Shown here one piece after another: positions 57,785 to 64,000 of a stretch of DNA of 64,000 nt (the first letter of the stretch is position 1; the number at the start of each line of letters is the position of its first letter). A model generated the notes under the pieces. The model did not search any database. It saw only the letters and a program-made list of their open reading frames with translations, and was not told the origin of the DNA. The DNA comes from Mesorhizobium sp. AR07 (GTDB lineage: Bacteria; Pseudomonadota; Alphaproteobacteria; Rhizobiales; Rhizobiaceae): contig NZ_CP080526.1 of assembly GCF_024746815.1 (NCBI RefSeq), forward strand, positions 62,001 through 126,000. Reading direction: 5' to 3'. Both the position numbers and the translations under genes were made by a program.

Positions 57785-58461
57785 GCCGCTTTCCTTGTGG
57801 CTTCGATGAAGGTTTGCAGAAGGTCGTCAAAGACCCCTTCGCTCTCGGCAATCGCCTTCGCGTCAGGCACCGCGGGGCTGTAAAGGGTTTGCCCGGTCTG
57901 AAGGTCGCGGTAGGCAACACGATTGTGCAGGACGTGTTCTGCAATCGGCGTGCCGTTGGCCTGGATGATGGCGCGCAGTTCGGTCAGGGCTCGCGCCCTG
58001 CCATCGATGATGGTCTGCTTGGTCAGCACGAATATCGCAGGCAGCGGTCTACCCCGGCTTTCGACCGCAAGCGGAATGTAGTGGTCGGTAATCTGGATGG
58101 CGGCGGTCACGTCGTCGAGGGCAAAATAGACCGGCACGACGACAATATCGGCCGCGAAGAGCCCGGCCATGAGGTTGTCATTTGTGGTGCCTTCCGTATC
58201 GATCAAGACGACGGAGCGCTCACCGTTGTGAGTGGCTGCCGCGTCGAGGATTTCCTGCGGGGTCATCGCGCTCACCAGCTGCAGGCTGTCAGGGCGATTG
58301 CCAGCGTCACCCAGCATCTGGAACCAGCGGTTCATGTTTTGCCGCCGGTCGCCATCGACAAGAGTGACCGAATAACCCCGATGCAGCGCGACGGATGCGA
58401 GGGTGCGCAGCATCGTCGATTTCCCAGTGCCGCCCTTTGGGATCGCAGCGGAGATGATCAT
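57781..58461 (-). CDS. ParA/VirC1-like ATPase
   Basis: A 226-residue P-loop ATPase of the ParA/MinD family. Deviant Walker A is IPKGGTGKSTMLRTLAS; VLIDTEGTTNDNLMAGLFAA is the Walker B region. In Ti plasmids VirC1 brings the relaxosome to the cell pole and raises T-strand number; ParA proteins partition plasmids. Location beside oriT, with a VirC2-like partner and without parB, supports the VirC1-like role. ATG 58461 follows AAGGAGG; the longer frame to 58542 overlaps the operator repeat. Confidence 0.85.
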   Translation of the reverse strand: MIISAAIPKGGTGKSTMLRTLASVALHRGYSVTLVDGDRRQNMNRWFQMLGDAGNRPDSLQLVSAMTPQEILDAAATHNGERSVVLIDTEGTTNDNLMAGLFAADIVVVPVYFALDDVTAAIQITDHYIPLAVESRGRPLPAIFVLTKQTIIDGRARALTELRAIIQANGTPIAEHVLHNRVAYRDLQTGQTLYSPAVPDAKAIAESEGVFDDLLQTFIEATRKAA

Positions 58462-58486
58462 GGGGGCCTCCTTCCGGCGTTGGCTC

Positions 58487-58514
58487 CTTGTTTCCATGTC
58501 AACATGGAAACAAG
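58487..58514. promoter_or_regulatory. palindromic operator, copy 1
   Basis: A perfect 28-base inverted repeat, arms CTTGTTTCCATGT / ACATGGAAACAAG around CA, located 26 bases upstream of the parA/virC1-like start. A second copy lies at 58726-58747 with similar flanks. It is probably an autoregulatory operator or a parS-like site. Confidence 0.7.
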
Positions 58515-58725
58515 TCATCATGGACACATGAAACGAAATCACGTTCGCAACATGGTGACATTGTCGACGGGGAGGACTGATTTGGCAACCCAGGCGCGCA
58601 TCGATAGGGGCTCGCTAAAGAGGCAGTTTTTGCGCAGCTGCCGTCTTCAGGAAAGAAGGGGTCCGGTGGCCCACCGACTGCGCATTTCCGACTAAGCTTT
58701 TCCGACTACGCATCAGAGGGCTGAT

Positions 58726-58747
58726 GTTTCCATGTTAACATAGAAAC
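58726..58747. promoter_or_regulatory. palindromic operator, copy 2
   Basis: A 22-base near-perfect inverted repeat, GTTTCCATGTT / AACATAGAAAC with one mismatch. It is about 240 bases from copy 1 and in the same orientation. Both are followed by AAGTC and, farther on, by CATCATRGACACA and an AAATCACG motif, so the repeat unit is longer than the palindrome. Confidence 0.65.
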
Positions 58748-58879
58748 AAGTCGCCAACGCATCATAGACACAACGCATCAAATCACGATGGAACATTTCG
58801 CCCGCCGCTGCCGCTGACAACTGGGCCGGTGAGAAGACGCGCGCGCCTAATTTTCATTCCTCGTTGTTTCTTTCTTATT

Positions 58880-58917
58880 GGCAGGATAGCCTATTTTGTG
58901 ATACACACAAAATAGGC
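58880..58917 (-). other. origin of transfer (oriT) with nic site
   Basis: On the minus strand a perfect 12-pair inverted repeat, GCCTATTTTGTG / CACAAAATAGGC (58917-58906 with 58900-58889, loop TGTAT), is followed immediately by TATCCTGCC. TATCCTG is the nick consensus of IncP and Ti-type systems; nic is predicted between 58882 and 58881. The repeat just upstream of nic, the AT-rich flank, and the MobC/VirD1-like and VirD2-like genes starting 46 bases away all fit. Confidence 0.85.
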
Positions 58918-58962
58918 GGCGCGGCCCTGGCGGGCCTTAGCGCCCGCAAGCGGGCTTGAGAG

Positions 58963-59370
58963 ATGGATGCTGACGCCCAGAAAACAGCGGTGAAGAGCAC
59001 GTCACGACGCTATGGCGAGGTGACGCACATCCGGTTTTCGGCTAACGAGTTGGCCAGCCTCAAAGCCATTGCGGAGCGGGATGGCGTCACCGTCAGCGAG
59101 GTCGTCCGGCGTCTCGTACGGGCTGAGGTTGGGCATCTGCCTATCGCGTCAGAGGCGTTGCGGCCGGCGATCGTGGACATGACCGATCAGCTGCGGCGCG
59201 TCGGCGTCAATTTCAATCAAGCCGTGCGCGCCATGAACGACGGCCGTGTTGCCCATGATGAGGATCTTGAGGAGGCGTTGATCGCCGTGGGCGACCTGGT
59301 GCGGCAGTTCCGCGACGAACTGAAAGCGATGACTAGCGGGTCCCGCAAGGCGAGGGAGGCCAGGCCATGA
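58963..59370 (+). CDS. MobC/VirD1-like relaxosome accessory protein
   Basis: A 135-residue DNA-binding accessory protein. N-terminal ribbon-helix-helix region (VTHIRFSANELASLKAIAER, DGVTVSEVVRRLVRAEVGHL) and a C-terminal MobC-like helical part (LRRVGVNFNQAVRAMNDGRV). Such proteins open oriT for the relaxase. Two small hairpins lie between nic and this start (58923-58936 and 58942-58955). Its stop overlaps the relaxase start by four bases (ATGA). Confidence 0.88.
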   Translation: MDADAQKTAVKSTSRRYGEVTHIRFSANELASLKAIAERDGVTVSEVVRRLVRAEVGHLPIASEALRPAIVDMTDQLRRVGVNFNQAVRAMNDGRVAHDEDLEEALIAVGDLVRQFRDELKAMTSGSRKAREARP

Positions 59371-61604
59371 GCGGTCGTCTTGCTGGCTACGCGGCCGAAA
59401 TAGAACGCTATCTGCGGGGCGAGTCCGGCGTGAAGCGCGAGGACCTGGACGACGACAAGTCACTGACGGGCGCCAGGCGCGAGGCCGGTGAATTCCAGGC
59501 GATGAAGAGTTATGAGCGGACCGGTGGTGGCGGGCGCCTCGGGCAAGGACAAGCCGGCTCGATGGTAAGTGGCGGCAGGAACCCTCCTCGTTCGTCGCCG
59601 GGAGGGACAGGAGTGGCGGGGAGCTCCGTCTCCAGCAGGGCTCCGAAGTCCGCTGCGGCTGCGAGCTCGCCCAAAGCCGCTAGCGCGCCGATCATGGTCT
59701 ATGGCGCTACGCTCGCCGGTTTTCGGCCGGAAGAGGAGGAGGAAGACTGGAAGCGGCGCGGCGGCGGCCGTGGCGCGAGTCGCCCCAGCGGTACAGGGCG
59801 AGCGGCGCGGGTCGCCTATCAGGCGCGGGCCGTCGCGGCACGGGCAGGCTATGCGGCGGGTGCGCAGCCTGCTGTGTTCAAGGTCATGCCCAATCCTCCG
59901 TCGACCAAGGAAGCCGCCGCTCGGCTTCTCAATTACATAGGGAAGCGCGAGGACGAAAAAGGCGAGAAGCACGACATCGAGATTTTTGACGAGGATGGAC
60001 AGGTCCTTGCGACGGGCGGCGCACGAAAGGCGTTCCTGGAAACGTTTTGCGAGACATTCGAACCACCCCTGGAAAATACGAATTTTATCGAGGTTCGTTT
60101 CGATCTCGCCGGCGAGGTCACCGATGCCGCCTTGAGCGTGGCGTTGAACAAGGCCTTCGGTTCGAAACCGTTCATCTATGCGCAGGACGGACAGACGGTG
60201 GAGGTTTACGCACACACCGATGAGCGAGCGGGGCCGCTTGCGAGGGTCCTGGCCGGCGGTCGGGAGAATTCGCGCAGCAAAGGGCTCGACAAGATCGAGG
60301 CGCGGTTGTCTGAAGCCATGGGCGCGGCGGGGGTGGTAGCCCAGGCAGAGATAACGGCGGCCGTCAGCCGTGAACCCAAGGCGAAATATTTCCTGCAAAA
60401 GTTTATCCGCACCCACAGCCAGGTCCGCCACGCAAATGGCGAGCCTGTGCCCGGGGTGAAGAATTCGACCAAGGCGGCGGCTTCGGTCTATGAACAATGG
60501 CGCCCGCAGTTTTCGGGGCGTGAGCGCCGCAATGCCTATCACCTGCTTTTCTCGGCAAGGGCCGGCACCGATGCCAACGCCGTCATGGCCGCGGCACGCG
60601 CGGTGCTCGAGGAGCGCGCGCCAGGATACAAGTTCGTCCTGGCGCATCACAACGACACCAAGCACGTCCATATCCATGCGATGGTGCAGGCACGGTCAGC
60701 CGACGGCGAACGCCTGAAATTCTACAAGCCGGATCTGGTCGCCTGGCGCGAGACCTTTGCGGAAAAAGCACGCGAGAACGGCATTGCGATGGTGGCGACG
60801 CGGCGCATGGATCATGCGATGACGCGGCCATTCACCAAGGAGCATGCCGGAGCCTACAGCCGCGCCCAGAGCGATCCGCGTTACCAAGTCAGCGCCAGGA
60901 CGATCGAGCGGGTGGAGGCCAAGCGACAACGCCGTTTGGATGGGCAATCCCTTGTCGTGAACGGCGATGCAATCGCTGCCGCATGGCAAAAGACTGTGAC
61001 GACGATGCGGACCGCGGGCGTGGTCGGTCAGGCTCTCACGGCGGCGGAGTCGATCGGCAACAATTTTCTACGGTTCCGGCGCGATCGGACAGGTGAAGGG
61101 CAACCAGGTCCTGCCGCGGGGCGCGGAGCTGATCAATCGGGGCAGAAGTCTTTCCTGTCCCATCCCGGTATGAGAGAATTGAATGCACCGATAGGAGATT
61201 TGAACATGGCGCAAACCCCCTTGGAAATGCGGCGTCAGATGGCCCGCGTCAATGAGGCTCTGGACAACATGCGCGAGACCCTGCCGCCGGCGCATCAAGG
61301 ACAGTTCGAACAGTATCGTGACGAGGTGAACGACAAGATGCACGACCGTCTCGCGCGGCTGCAATTCGAGCGGCAGCAACAGCGTCGCGGTGGTGGCAGT
61401 GGCGAGCCGATCCCCGAGCGTGAGGCGCGAGGGCGAGACCTTCCAACTCGCGACGATCCCCGCGAGCCAGAGCAGCCGCGCACCGGCACCGAGCAGGAAA
61501 AGGTGAGAGCCAAGCAGAAGGACGCGAACAAGCAGAAGACTCAGCAGGCTGAAGAGCAGGACCGCAAGACCCAGCGCTCGAATGATAACGATTACGAGCG
61601 CTGA
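59367..61604 (+). CDS. rlxS: VirD2-like relaxase (MOBP type)
   Basis: A 745-residue relaxase that would nick oriT and lead the transferred strand. The metal-binding histidine cluster is HHNDTKHVHIHAMVQ at about residue 427; upstream YHLLFSARAGTDANAV is also typical. N-terminal 170 residues are Gly/Ala/Ser-rich with AAASSPKAA, unlike Ti VirD2. C-terminal 150 residues are Gln/Arg/Lys-rich and probably carry the secretion signal. The catalytic tyrosine cannot be fixed from sequence alone. Size and context match RlxS of the Mesorhizobium symbiosis ICE. Confidence 0.88.
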   Translation: MSGRLAGYAAEIERYLRGESGVKREDLDDDKSLTGARREAGEFQAMKSYERTGGGGRLGQGQAGSMVSGGRNPPRSSPGGTGVAGSSVSSRAPKSAAAASSPKAASAPIMVYGATLAGFRPEEEEEDWKRRGGGRGASRPSGTGRAARVAYQARAVAARAGYAAGAQPAVFKVMPNPPSTKEAAARLLNYIGKREDEKGEKHDIEIFDEDGQVLATGGARKAFLETFCETFEPPLENTNFIEVRFDLAGEVTDAALSVALNKAFGSKPFIYAQDGQTVEVYAHTDERAGPLARVLAGGRENSRSKGLDKIEARLSEAMGAAGVVAQAEITAAVSREPKAKYFLQKFIRTHSQVRHANGEPVPGVKNSTKAAASVYEQWRPQFSGRERRNAYHLLFSARAGTDANAVMAAARAVLEERAPGYKFVLAHHNDTKHVHIHAMVQARSADGERLKFYKPDLVAWRETFAEKARENGIAMVATRRMDHAMTRPFTKEHAGAYSRAQSDPRYQVSARTIERVEAKRQRRLDGQSLVVNGDAIAAAWQKTVTTMRTAGVVGQALTAAESIGNNFLRFRRDRTGEGQPGPAAGRGADQSGQKSFLSHPGMRELNAPIGDLNMAQTPLEMRRQMARVNEALDNMRETLPPAHQGQFEQYRDEVNDKMHDRLARLQFERQQQRRGGGSGEPIPEREARGRDLPTRDDPREPEQPRTGTEQEKVRAKQKDANKQKTQQAEEQDRKTQRSNDNDYER

Positions 61605-61804
61605 GCTGGCCCTTTAAGGCGTGCGAGAGTGCAGGGAAATGTCACCGAGGCTCGTTCGTGCGTCGGAGGTTCAGGATCAAGAGCCACGCATCTCATGTCG
61701 GGCAGTCAGATGCTTGGTCCCGTTTCCAGCCAGCCGAAGGTTCGTCTCTCACGGTCACCCGTTGGGGAATCCAGCACCTATGCTTTGTCGGGACAAGATG
61801 GCTG
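61605..61804. other. intergenic stretch, no gene seen
   Basis: About 200 bases between the relaxase and the convergent PaiB-like gene. No T-run hairpin or open frame of note. It may mark the edge of the backbone module. Confidence 0.35.
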
Positions 61805-62443
61805 CTATTGGGATTTGGCCGCTGCCGCCGCGAGCATCGCCTGTCCGACCTCAACAGCGCCTTGAGCCGTCAGCGTCTCTCCGGCGTTCTGGATGTCGCG
61901 CAGCTCCTTGTTCTGGCTGAGCTTGAATTTTCCGACCAGGCTGGTGATCTCGATCTCCAAGGCCACGATCGCTTTGGTCATTGCATCAATGAAATCCTTT
62001 GGCGCGTCGCCTGTCTTCCACGGGGCCGGCTGGTTGGCCTCGTGCATGTGAGTGAGTTTTGCGACGTTGCGGCGAACATAGCGCTCATCGTCCCGGACAG
62101 TGATGCGACCATGGGCGTGGGCAACGCGATAGTTCCAGGTCGGCACCTGCTTATGGAATTCCTGTTTGCTTGGATACCAGTTCGGCGAGATGTAGGCGTC
62201 GGCCGCTCGGAAGACGACGAGGACTTCGTCGCCATTGGCAACTTCCTCCCAGACAGGATTCTTGCGGGCGACATGGCAATTGAGGACGCCCTTATCGCCC
62301 TTTGAGCGATCGAGCTCGAAGGGGATATGGTTTGCGTCGAGTGCGCCGTTGCTGTGGGTGATCAGGATACCAAACGGGTGCTTTTCGATAAGATCGAAGA
62401 GGGCATTCTGATCGGGCACGGCGAAATGCGGAGGAACGTACAA
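61805..62443 (-). CDS. FMN-binding negative transcriptional regulator (PaiB-like)
   Basis: A 212-residue flavin-reductase-fold protein of the PaiB type. Seen: MYVPPHFAVPDQNALFDLIE, HPFGILITHSNGALDANHIP, ISPNWYPSKQEFHKQVPTWN and VRRNVAKLTHMHEANQPAPW. The conserved PxWYxxK-QVPTWNY segment binds FMN. In Bacillus PaiB represses sporulation genes; in rhizobia it is often next to an XRE-cupin regulator and LysE-type exporter, as is true here, though those neighbours are broken. Confidence 0.9.
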   Translation of the reverse strand: MYVPPHFAVPDQNALFDLIEKHPFGILITHSNGALDANHIPFELDRSKGDKGVLNCHVARKNPVWEEVANGDEVLVVFRAADAYISPNWYPSKQEFHKQVPTWNYRVAHAHGRITVRDDERYVRRNVAKLTHMHEANQPAPWKTGDAPKDFIDAMTKAIVALEIEITSLVGKFKLSQNKELRDIQNAGETLTAQGAVEVGQAMLAAAAAKSQ

Positions 62444-62464
62444 AGGAGGACCGTGAAGGGGTTG

Positions 62465-62901
62465 TCAGTGGTCTGCGAGGTCTTGCGAAGCCAGTGGCGA
62501 CGTCGTTGCCAGCGAAGAGGGTGCCGGAACCCGCTGTCCGCCGCGCTCGAGAACCGCCATCGAGAAGTGGGCGGGCACGTCGGATGCCGCGGCATACGAG
62601 TGGGGTTGATCTGTAACGAGGCGCGCACTTTCGCCTGCATTAGAATGATCTCGTCGCTGCCCACCGTGACCTTGAGCGAGCCTTGGGTAACCGAGAGCAG
62701 TTCGCGCGTATCGGGACTGTGCGCATCGGCGGCAAACACATCACCCGGCATGAGGACCCAGCTCCAAAGCTCGAACATCGTGCGTCCCGAGGTTGATGTG
62801 TGAAGTTTTGCCTTGCTGCCTTTGGCGCTCGTCCAAAGCGTCCTGGAAATATTCCGCTCGATCGGACGGTCGGAAACTGCGGTAGGTTCGTCGTTCAGCA
62901 A
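62465..62901 (-). pseudogene. remnant of an XRE-cupin regulator
   Basis: The minus strand encodes the C-terminal cupin half (AKLHTSTSGRTMFELWSWVL, MPGDVFAADAHSPDTRELLS, VTQGSLKVTVGSDEIIL). After a frameshift near 62598 it continues in the next frame with HSYAAASDVPAHFSMAVLER and ends at 62465. The N-terminal helix-turn-helix half is missing, replaced by the transsulfuration fragment. It would have preceded the PaiB-like gene in one operon. Confidence 0.7.
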
Positions 62902-62935
62902 ATCGGCAACCGATAGCGAGGCTACGTGGCAAATG

Positions 62936-63193
62936 AGCGGTTACGGAGCGATGCTTTCCTTCATCGTCGAAGGTGGAACCGATGCTGCGATGGCCGCGGC
63001 CGCCCGCCTCAAGCTTGTTGTCCGGGCGACAAGCCTTGGCGGCACGCACTCTCTGATCGAGCATCGCGCATCCGTCGAAGGTGCGAAGTCCGAAGCGCCG
63101 GGTGGATTGCTGCGAATGTCCGTGGGGCTCGAGCACCCTCAGGACATTATCGACGACCTGATGCAGGCCCTGGGCGCAACTTTCGATGTATAA
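62936..63193 (+). pseudogene. C-terminal fragment of a Cys/Met-metabolism PLP enzyme
   Basis: An 85-residue piece matching the end of cystathionine gamma-synthase or methionine gamma-lyase-type enzymes: SGYGAMLSFIVEGG, then LVVRATSLGGTHSLIEHRAS and LLRMSVGLEHPQDIIDDLMQ. The ending S-LGG-SLIEHP-like motif and R-S-G-E are diagnostic. The PLP lysine domain is absent, so it is inactive. Confidence 0.75.
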
Positions 63194-63246
63194 AGCGCGG
63201 CCAGTGGGCCCAAGGCTGGCGAAGGATCTGTGATGGGCCTGCCCAG

Positions 63247-63873
63247 GCTCTCGTCGTTCTGAAAATTCTAGGGGGCTGTTATTTGTTCTATCTGGCATTC
63301 AAGGCGGCGAAGGGAGCTTTGACACCCGATAAGCCCGAGAGTGCTACGGCTATGGCCAACCGTACTGTGTCTGGCTTGGCGCTTTATAGGCGTGGTCTCC
63401 TGATGCACCTAAGACATAACCTAAGCCATCTCTTACTCGTCTATGCCGCCTATGTGATCGCAGCCGGCAGCCCAGGACCGAGTACCATGCGGATCATGGG
63501 AACGGCGATGCATCAAGGCCGCCAGGCTGCCCTCGCTCTGGCCGCCGGCGTTGTCACCGTGTCGGTTTTCTGGGACGTCATGGCAGCCACCGGCGTTTCC
63601 GCCCTTCTAGCCAGCTATGGCAATCCCAAGTCGATTCTGGCCTGGATAGCGTTGGTCACACTTGGACTCGGCCCGGATGCCTCGGCGACGGACGTAATCC
63701 TCATCCTCGCGGGATGTGCGGTGCTGAGCGTGACGATTTTTTGCGGGTACGCCGTCGTGTTTTCCACGCAACCCATGGTCAGGATGTATCGGCGGGCGCG
63801 GCGGGGAATTGAGGGAGTCTTGGCGGTCAGTTTCGGCTATGCCGGCCTCAGGCTGCTGCTTTCTCGAAACTGA
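63247..63873 (+). pseudogene. rearranged LysE-family exporter gene
   Basis: One open frame encodes LysE/RhtB pieces in the wrong order. 63247-63411 is the middle part (ALVVLKILGGCYLFYLAFKA to YRRGLLMHL). 63412-63621 is the N-terminal part (YAAYVIAAGSPGPSTMRIMG to GVSALLASYG). 63622-63873 is the C-terminal part (NPKSILAWIALVTLGLG to AGLRLLLSRN). The middle segment fits exactly into the gap between the other two. It has hydrophobic segments but no good start codon or ribosome binding site, so it is probably not functional. Confidence 0.75.
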
Positions 63874-64000
63874 AAAACGACGGCGCTACAAGCTCTTGAA
63901 AGCTAGCTGTAGGCGTATGGTGTCCGAGCGAATGCCCGTCTAACAGGCGTGAAACTGAGCCTGCCGACCCCAGTCAAAGGCGCATCGAATATGACGTAAA

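Noticed and set aside
57781..58542. Longer ParA reading frame starting at 58542
   Set aside because: The extra 27 residues are the translated operator palindrome; ATG 58461 has a far better ribosome binding site and starts right before the P-loop.
1..64000. Search for nod boxes, NifA sites with -24/-12 promoters, and CRISPR arrays
   Set aside because: Reading by eye gave no convincing match to the nod box consensus, no paired TGT-N10-ACA and TGGCAC-N5-TTGC sites, and no regular short repeats with spacers.

Overview
The window looks like accessory DNA of a Mesorhizobium-type alphaproteobacterium (Rhizobiales), most likely part of a symbiosis island or integrative and conjugative element. Pointers are a BioZ-type biotin operon, a NadQ-type NAD regulator, a Ros/MucR regulator with the CLED finger variant, two DUF982 proteins, a SyrB-like protein, several insertion or rearrangement scars, and a VirC1/VirC2, oriT, VirD1/VirD2-like mobilisation block. 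No rRNA, tRNA or CRISPR array was recognised.

Layout. 0-10 kb: scattered metabolic and regulatory genes (MFS exporter, DUF309, DUF982, succinate-semialdehyde dehydrogenase, cold shock protein, Ros/MucR regulator, alanine dehydrogenase). 10-21 kb: a compact minus-strand cofactor operon read nadQ, nadA, nadB, nadC, bioB, bioF, bioD, bioA, bioZ, panD. Most of its genes overlap by 1-4 bases, and a palindromic candidate NadQ operator lies between nadQ and nadA. 21-25 kb: a two-domain cold-shock protein whose stop codon sits in the target site of an IS5-family element, then a HAD hydrolase enclosed by a 31-bp inverted repeat. 25-28.3 kb: two cyclic-di-GMP enzymes. 28.4-29 kb: remnants of an ABC binding protein and of panC. 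29.1-36.6 kb: a redox and uptake cluster (DUF971, AprA-like flavoprotein, two-cluster ferredoxin, frameshifted HEAT protein, divergent Crp/Fnr regulator, and a binding protein with a NosL-like tail plus permease and ATPase). 36.6-38.4 kb: gene debris (2-oxoglutarate oxygenase tail, repC tail), an IS6-family element and two copies of a candidate small RNA.

39.6-61.6 kb is the element-maintenance and transfer region: DUF932, ParB-like, DUF1419-like and DUF1173 proteins, a SyrB-like protein, a 1510-residue methyltransferase-helicase, a TOPRIM protein, two SLOG-like Rossmann proteins, a toxin-antitoxin pair, DUF736, VirC2- and VirC1/ParA-like proteins, a well-formed oriT, a VirD1/MobC-like accessory protein and a VirD2-like relaxase. 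Several of these genes follow unusual G-rich leaders. 61.8-64 kb holds a PaiB-like flavin-binding regulator and three broken genes (XRE-cupin regulator, transsulfuration enzyme, a rearranged LysE exporter).

Working together: the cofactor operon would let the cell make NAD, biotin and beta-alanine. The 29-36 kb cluster reads as uptake of an unidentified, possibly sulfur- or nitrogen-containing, compound followed by flavin/iron-sulfur redox chemistry under a Crp/Fnr regulator. The right-hand third would process DNA for conjugation (nick at oriT by the relaxase with MobC and VirC1/C2 help) and protect or stabilise the incoming element.
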